NCBI GenBank assembly: GCA_913054055.1
Contig: CAJXIT010000201.1
Location: 1-6,524, forward strand
Direction: 5' to 3'
DNA from: an uncultured Thalassolituus sp.
GTDB lineage: Bacteria; Pseudomonadota; Gammaproteobacteria; Pseudomonadales; Oceanobacteraceae
Length of the DNA: 6,524 bases
Part shown: positions 5,753-6,524 of the stretch, piece after piece
How positions within the stretch are numbered: the stretch's first letter is position 1
Layout: each line of letters starts with the position of its first letter
Position numbers and translations under genes: made by a program
The notes under the pieces: generated by a model
Database searches by the model: none
What the model was told of the DNA's origin: nothing
What the model saw: only the letters and a program-made list of their open reading frames with translations

Positions 5753-6461
5753 TGGTATCTGTCACCGTTTGAGTCTCTGCTGTTTTTGCTTTTTTATAGA
5801 CCTGGCGGTGTAAAACACTCACAAATTCTTCACTAAAGGTTTCATAACTGTTGGTCACTTGATCAACCTTAGTGGTAAAACGGTTATAGAAAATAACCGC
5901 CGGAATGGCCGCAAACAAACCAATTGCCGTTGCAATTAACGCCTCTGCAATGCCTGGAGCAACCGTGGCCAACGTGGCTTGGTGAGCATTGGCCAAACCT
6001 CTAAAGCTGTTCATAATTCCCCAAACTGTACCAAATAAACCGATGTATGGGCTGGTAGAACCCACTGTGGCTAAAAACGGTAAGTGATTTTCAAGCAGTT
6101 CGGATTCGCGACTTGTGGCTACTCGCATGGCACGCTGAGTGCCTTCCATAATGGCCTCTGGGTCGGCATTACTTTGCTGGCGTAAACGACTGAATTCACG
6201 AAAACCTGCTGCAAAAATATTTTCAACGCCAAAAGCAGGTGGTTCTTGATTAATCTCACGATAAAGTTGGCTTAAATCCATACCAGACCAAAAACGATCT
6301 TCAAAATCCATATAACTGGCTTTTGCAGCCGTCAGTACACGGTGGCGTTGAACAATCACAACCCAAGATGCAAACACTGCGGCCATTAGCACCAGCATTA
6401 CGCCTTTCACCACCAAACTGGCATTTGCGATCAGCGACCATAACGTCATGGATTCACTCAC
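5745..6461 (-). CDS. tolQ: TolQ, ExbB-family proton-channel subunit
   Basis: TolQ is the MotA/ExbB-type inner-membrane protein that, as a multimer around a TolR dimer, converts proton flow into movement of TolA. The 238-aa product (E. coli, 230) has three transmembrane segments: about 16-37, 127-150 and 169-192. Family motifs include 'FEDRFWSGMDLSQLY' (53-67), 'GSTSPYIGLFGTVWGIM' (134-150) and 'VAPGIAEALIATAIGLFAAI' (167-186). T145 and T178 correspond to channel-lining threonines of E. coli TolQ. The start is GTG at 6461: an AAGGAG lies 6 nt before it, whereas the in-frame ATG at 6449 would be 18 nt away. The N-terminus then lines up in length with E. coli ('MSES' against 'MTDM'). The last 8 nt overlap tolR. 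This is the first tol gene of the operon; ybgC, usually upstream, would lie beyond the window. Confidence 0.97.
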   Translation of the reverse strand: MSESMTLWSLIANASLVVKGVMLVLMAAVFASWVVIVQRHRVLTAAKASYMDFEDRFWSGMDLSQLYREINQEPPAFGVENIFAAGFREFSRLRQQSNADPEAIMEGTQRAMRVATSRESELLENHLPFLATVGSTSPYIGLFGTVWGIMNSFRGLANAHQATLATVAPGIAEALIATAIGLFAAIPAVIFYNRFTTKVDQVTNSYETFSEEFVSVLHRQVYKKAKTAETQTVTDTNG

Positions 6462-6467
6462 AGATAA

Positions 6468-6473
6468 CTCCTT
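6468..6473 (-). promoter_or_regulatory. Strong Shine-Dalgarno of tolQ, decides the GTG start
   Basis: AAGGAG (6473-6468) lies 6 nt before the GTG at 6461. This is the strongest ribosome-binding site in the window and fits the first tol gene; the downstream tol genes mostly rely on overlapping stops and starts. The rest of the visible leader (6474-6524) is AT-rich with a TATAAA at 6512-6507, but no confident promoter pair can be assigned before the window ends. Confidence 0.88.
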
Positions 6474-6524
6474 AAATCTTTAAACCAATAAATCTTGTTA
6501 ATTATTTTTATACTAACCGCTCAA

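Noticed and set aside
6515..6524. Possible end of ybgC (TTG AGC GGT TAG on the minus strand)
   Set aside because: ybgC usually precedes tolQ, but three codons before the window edge cannot identify a gene or even its frame.

Overview
The window looks like ordinary gammaproteobacterial chromosome, with an AT-leaning composition suggesting a marine Oceanospirillales/Pseudomonadales-type bacterium (inference from protein resemblance, gene order and base composition only; no database search was possible). It carries the complete Tol-Pal cell-envelope operon, a lysine tRNA, the NAD-biosynthesis gene nadA and the 3' end of a TPR protein that best fits the BepA-type M48 protease family.

Layout, reading down the minus strand from the right: a short leader (6462-6524) with a strong Shine-Dalgarno; tolQ (GTG start, 5745-6461), tolR (5321-5752), tolA (4585-5319), tolB (3305-4588), pal (2737-3261) and cpoB (2006-2737). 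Most junctions overlap or touch: tolQ/tolR share 8 nt, tolR/tolA are 1 nt apart, tolA/tolB share 4 nt and pal/cpoB share 1 nt. Only pal has its own spaced leader (43 nt) and clear ribosome-binding site. Then come a candidate stable-RNA promoter (1917-1944), tRNA-Lys(UUU) (1826-1901) and a strong hairpin terminator (1790-1819), which separates this block from nadA (630-1703). On the plus strand, the tail of the bepA-like gene (1-611) converges on nadA. The two stop codons are 18 nt apart, across a perfect 11-bp inverted repeat.

Function: TolQ and TolR form the inner-membrane proton-driven motor, TolA spans the periplasm, TolB and the outer-membrane lipoprotein Pal form the distal complex, and CpoB coordinates the machine with peptidoglycan synthesis during division. 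NadA makes quinolinate for NAD. A BepA-type protease would act in outer-membrane protein assembly quality control. The order tol-pal-cpoB-tRNA-Lys-nadA matches the known E. coli arrangement (there with several Lys/Val tRNAs), and a bepA-like gene next to nadA is known in Pseudomonas, so the region is conserved core rather than an accessory island.

I found no mobile element, CRISPR array or convincing undescribed system. The most notable points are a short TolA with a lysine/proline-rich, TonB-like spacer, the transcriptional insulation of nadA, the inverted repeat at the convergent junction, and start codons that differ from the longest open frame or from ATG.
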